Assembly: GCA_023265195.1 (NCBI GenBank)
Contig: JAHFUG010000011.1
Location: forward strand, 1-40,741
Source: Blastocatellia bacterium
GTDB lineage: Bacteria; Acidobacteriota; Blastocatellia; UBA7656
DNA length: 40,741 nucleotides
Direction of reading: 5' to 3'
Shown here: positions 37,093-40,741 of the stretch, in pieces
Layout: each line of letters opens with the position of its first letter
How positions within the stretch are numbered: position 1 is the stretch's first letter
Made by a program: the position numbers and the translations under genes
The notes under the pieces: model-generated
Told to the model about the DNA's origin: nothing
Seen by the model: the letters and a program-made list of their open reading frames with translations, nothing else
The model's database searches: none

Positions 37093-37219
37093 CCAGGCCA
37101 CTCACCTTTTCAGGCTGGCGATTCGGTAGAAGCTATTATCATTCCTCATACGTGTGCTCCTGCCATGCAAAACGACCATCCCTTACGTAGGAAAAGTTAT
37201 TCGATAGGAGTCTTTGCCT

Positions 37220-39775
37220 TCAAATCTTCAAATCATATCCGGTCAATTCCCGGAACCTCTCAAGCAGCGTCGGCCATTCGGCGCTGTCGCGGGGCGGCGC
37301 GCTCGCGCACTTGATCCGCACCCTGCGCCCAGCGATGTGAAAGCTGGGTTTTCCTACCAGCCCCCATTCGCGCGGGATGATGTCCTCGAGAACCTGAACC
37401 ATGGCGACTTGATTCGGCTCACTCTTGATGCTCAAGGGCCAGCCGATTCTCGCCGCCAGCCGTTCGAGCTTCTCAACGTCCCGCATTCCGACCTCAGGCG
37501 TGATAAACGATAACTCGATGAATTGCCTCCTGCCTTCCGACTTGAGCGACTTCTTGTATGGCCGCGAGGTCGCGACGGTATCGCTGAATTCGTCGTCGAT
37601 CGCCCGGTATGCGGCGTTGATCTCCATCGCCTTCCTCGATCCCGGCGGAAAACGCGGCAGGCCTCTCGACGGGGCCTCCGAAGCAGCGGACGACGGCGGC
37701 TTGATCTCGAGTTTGAAGCCGGTCTGTTCTTTTAAGCGCGCGGCGGCGGCCTGAACCGCTTCGGGCGGCAAGGGCGCGGCGACGGAAACCACAACCTCGT
37801 TCCGGTCCAGATGAATGCCGGGCTCGCACAGCAGGGCGATACCCTCAGGCAAGCATCTGGCGGCCTCTTCGGCGAGCCGCTTCTGATGAACTGCTTTGCT
37901 GACCTCGAAGGTCCAGCCCGTATCAGCCAGCAGTTGTTCGATCTGCTCTTTGTAACGCTCGCCGGCCACGAGCGGAAACTCAAACGTCAGCGTCAATCTG
38001 CGATTAGCCGGATCGTAGCCGGTGCGATATAGGCCCGTTTCCGCCCCAAGCGCCTTCACCAGTCGCTGCAGAAGTTGATTCGGCTCGGCGAACCCCTTCC
38101 TTTTCACTCCGACTTCGCCGCCCTCGCCGCTCAGGTAATACAAACGCGGCCTATCGGCGCGGCGGTAAAAATGTTCGCTCGCATTGAGCAGCCCTATCAC
38201 TTCCGTGTATTGATCCTCATTCCAACTGCGCAACCCGTACCAGAGATCGAGTAACTCGACGATGCTCCACGCCCGCTGTGACTCGGCGGAGGCTCGCAGC
38301 TGCCCGGCAAACCCGGGCATGGCTTCGGCGGTGAGACGAGCGCCGCCGCCAAGTATCTCGCGTTGCTCGAGCGGCTGCGCGCTCGTTCTCTTTTCATCGA
38401 ACCGCAGGGTTTGGCCCGTCTTGGGCAGATGGATCGGCCGCTTGCGAGTCCCGGAGCGGCGGAGCATCTCGGCGAGCGCCGGCCTGGCCGTGCCTTCTCC
38501 GTGAACGAGGACGACGTGACGGGGATTGATCATCTCGATCAAGGCGGCAATCTCGCCGGCGTCCGCATGCGCCGAGAGCGCGTACTTGGCGACGCTGCAT
38601 TTTACTTCCAATGCGGCGCCGCCTATCGTTACGTGGTTAGTCTGACCGGCCGCCAGTTCCAGGAGTTGGCGTCCCGGCGACTCTTCATCTTGATATCCCG
38701 TTATCGCGAGCCCGTTGCGATTGTCGGCCAGGATCGTTTTCGCGTAATACGCGCTGGCGCCGCCGGTGAGCATGCCGGAACTGGCGATGATCACGCAGCG
38801 ATCGCCGGCGAGAATTCCGTCTCGATCGGTTGGCGCGGCGACGCTGCGAATCTCATCCACGACGTTGAAGAACGGATTGCCGTGCCGCCCGATTAGCTGC
38901 TGCAGGTAAGGCGTCTGGTCCTCGGGGAAGCCTGAATAGACGCTGCAGACCGGCCGAACCATGCCGTCGATGTAAACGGGAAATCGCGGGAGCCGCTTTG
39001 CGCGAAACTCGCGCAAGAGAATAAGGATGACCTCCTGCGCGCGGCCTACGGCGAAGGCCGGAATGAGCAGCTTGCCTCTGCCCAACATCACCGCCTGGAC
39101 CATCTCCAGGAGACGCTGCTCTTCGATGGCCCGGCCCGAGTGCAGGCGGTCACCGTAGGTAGACTCGATAACCAGGACCTCGGGGTGAAAGCCGGCCGGC
39201 GCGGTCATGCCTGACACGGTGATTTGATCGGCCGCCGAGATGTCGCCGGAGAAGAGCACTCGGCGCGTCCGCCCTCGTTCTATACCCTCGATGCCGACCG
39301 ACGCGGCGCCGAGAATGTGGCCCGCTGGAAACCAGGTCGCCACAAGGCCGGAGTTGCCGATTTCCAGGGGCGAGCCGGCCGGAACCGCAATCATCCGATC
39401 CAGCATCGATTCGACCGTCGGCTTGGAGTAGAGGGGCAGCTCGCCCTCGGTCTCGGCCTTGCTGCGCATGATGTTGAGCGCATCGCGGAGCAATACCTCA
39501 ACCAGCTTGCGCGTCGGACCCGTGCAGTAGATAGGCACGGATGGAAAATGCTGATGCAGGACCGGCAGCGCCCCGCTGTGGTCCATGTGAGCGTGAGTGA
39601 CCAGCACCGCGTCGAGATGAGTCAACCGGGATTTGGTAATAGCTTCGAGGTCAGGCAGGACGTCCGCCCTGTTCATCCGAATGCCGCAATCGACCAGCAC
39701 TCGTCCGCTGCCTATTTCGACGATGGCGCTGCTCGCGCCGATTTCATTGCCGCCGCCCAGAAAGCTGATGTTCAT
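37220..39775 (-). CDS. MBL-fold/beta-CASP RNA-processing nuclease-like protein with long C-terminal extension
   Basis: MNISFLGGGNEIGASSAIVEIGSGRVLVDCG; VLVTHAHMDHSGALP (HxHxDH); FPAGHILGAASVGIEG; FSGDISAADQ; VLVIESTYGDRLH; CSVAKYALSAHADAGEIAALI; RHVVLVHGEGTARPALAEML. ATG 39775 is preceded by GAGAGGTGAG; the listed upstream start at 39847 is less likely. Confidence 0.93.
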   Translation of the reverse strand: MNISFLGGGNEIGASSAIVEIGSGRVLVDCGIRMNRADVLPDLEAITKSRLTHLDAVLVTHAHMDHSGALPVLHQHFPSVPIYCTGPTRKLVEVLLRDALNIMRSKAETEGELPLYSKPTVESMLDRMIAVPAGSPLEIGNSGLVATWFPAGHILGAASVGIEGIERGRTRRVLFSGDISAADQITVSGMTAPAGFHPEVLVIESTYGDRLHSGRAIEEQRLLEMVQAVMLGRGKLLIPAFAVGRAQEVILILLREFRAKRLPRFPVYIDGMVRPVCSVYSGFPEDQTPYLQQLIGRHGNPFFNVVDEIRSVAAPTDRDGILAGDRCVIIASSGMLTGGASAYYAKTILADNRNGLAITGYQDEESPGRQLLELAAGQTNHVTIGGAALEVKCSVAKYALSAHADAGEIAALIEMINPRHVVLVHGEGTARPALAEMLRRSGTRKRPIHLPKTGQTLRFDEKRTSAQPLEQREILGGGARLTAEAMPGFAGQLRASAESQRAWSIVELLDLWYGLRSWNEDQYTEVIGLLNASEHFYRRADRPRLYYLSGEGGEVGVKRKGFAEPNQLLQRLVKALGAETGLYRTGYDPANRRLTLTFEFPLVAGERYKEQIEQLLADTGWTFEVSKAVHQKRLAEEAARCLPEGIALLCEPGIHLDRNEVVVSVAAPLPPEAVQAAAARLKEQTGFKLEIKPPSSAASEAPSRGLPRFPPGSRKAMEINAAYRAIDDEFSDTVATSRPYKKSLKSEGRRQFIELSFITPEVGMRDVEKLERLAARIGWPLSIKSEPNQVAMVQVLEDIIPREWGLVGKPSFHIAGRRVRIKCASAPPRDSAEWPTLLERFRELTGYDLKI

Positions 39776-40019
39776 CTCACCTCTCGATGCGAGACTATAT
39801 ACTGGCGTTGCGGCACGATCAATCCGCGCCTCGAATGTGGCGCACATGGCGCATCTGCTTCAGAAAACAACGTGGAGAATCATAAACGCCGGCGCGTCCA
39901 CACAAGAGGGATTGCTGTCACTCAGCCCAAGGCCGATGTACTCGGCTACGCCGGCAAAACGGACGGCGTGAGCCTGCCAACCGTAGCGGGGTTGTGGCTC
40001 AGTCCCACGCATGATGGGC

Positions 40020-40052
40020 GAAGCGATAATATGAGCAATCATTTATTGCTTC
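40020..40052. other. Imperfect hairpin GAAGCGATAA ... TTATTGCTTC in the intergenic region
   Basis: Arms 40020-40029 and 40043-40052, one G:T-type mismatch, 13-nt loop. Confidence 0.45.
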
Positions 40053-40099
40053 ACCGAGGCGCGAGAGCAGAGTTCACGATCGTGATCAGGAAGCAGTGA

Positions 40100-40741
<642 letters not shown>

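Overview
The window is dominated by one minus-strand gene block, about 36521 down to 3514. Genes overlap or lie a few nt apart, apart from one 70-nt gap. It looks like a lipopeptide biosynthetic cluster. Two large NRPS genes (4954 aa and 2637 aa) read as FAAL-ACP-(C-A-T)x4 and (C-A-T)x2-C. This gives a fatty-acyl starter, six amino-acid modules and a terminal condensation domain, with no thioesterase or epimerase domain visible. Manual 8-Å-code readings: Gly / unassigned (DSALIAEVWK) / Ala / Val-like / unassigned (DLFLLGITYK) / Ser. Upstream in the same block are genes for an alpha/beta hydrolase, an extended SDR, a GT2 glycosyltransferase, a CE4 polysaccharide deacetylase, a Gfo/Idh/MocA oxidoreductase, a sulfotransferase, a sugar isomerase/epimerase-like TIM barrel, a VOC protein and an Ldh-type dehydrogenase. 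Together these suggest a glycosylated and/or sulfated lipopeptide (inference). Downstream is an MacB/FtsX (ADOP-like) permease, a dense cluster of palindromic REP-like repeats, a flavoprotein with a C-terminal tri-heme tail, and a truncated MFS exporter. On the other side are a second hairpin repeat family, a beta-CASP metallo-beta-lactamase nuclease with a long C-terminal extension, and a plus-strand BrnT-like toxin with an overlapping putative antitoxin. The ADOP-like permease and repeat style suggest Acidobacteriota, but this was not verified. Most plus-strand ORFs in the track are antisense shadows of GC-rich genes.
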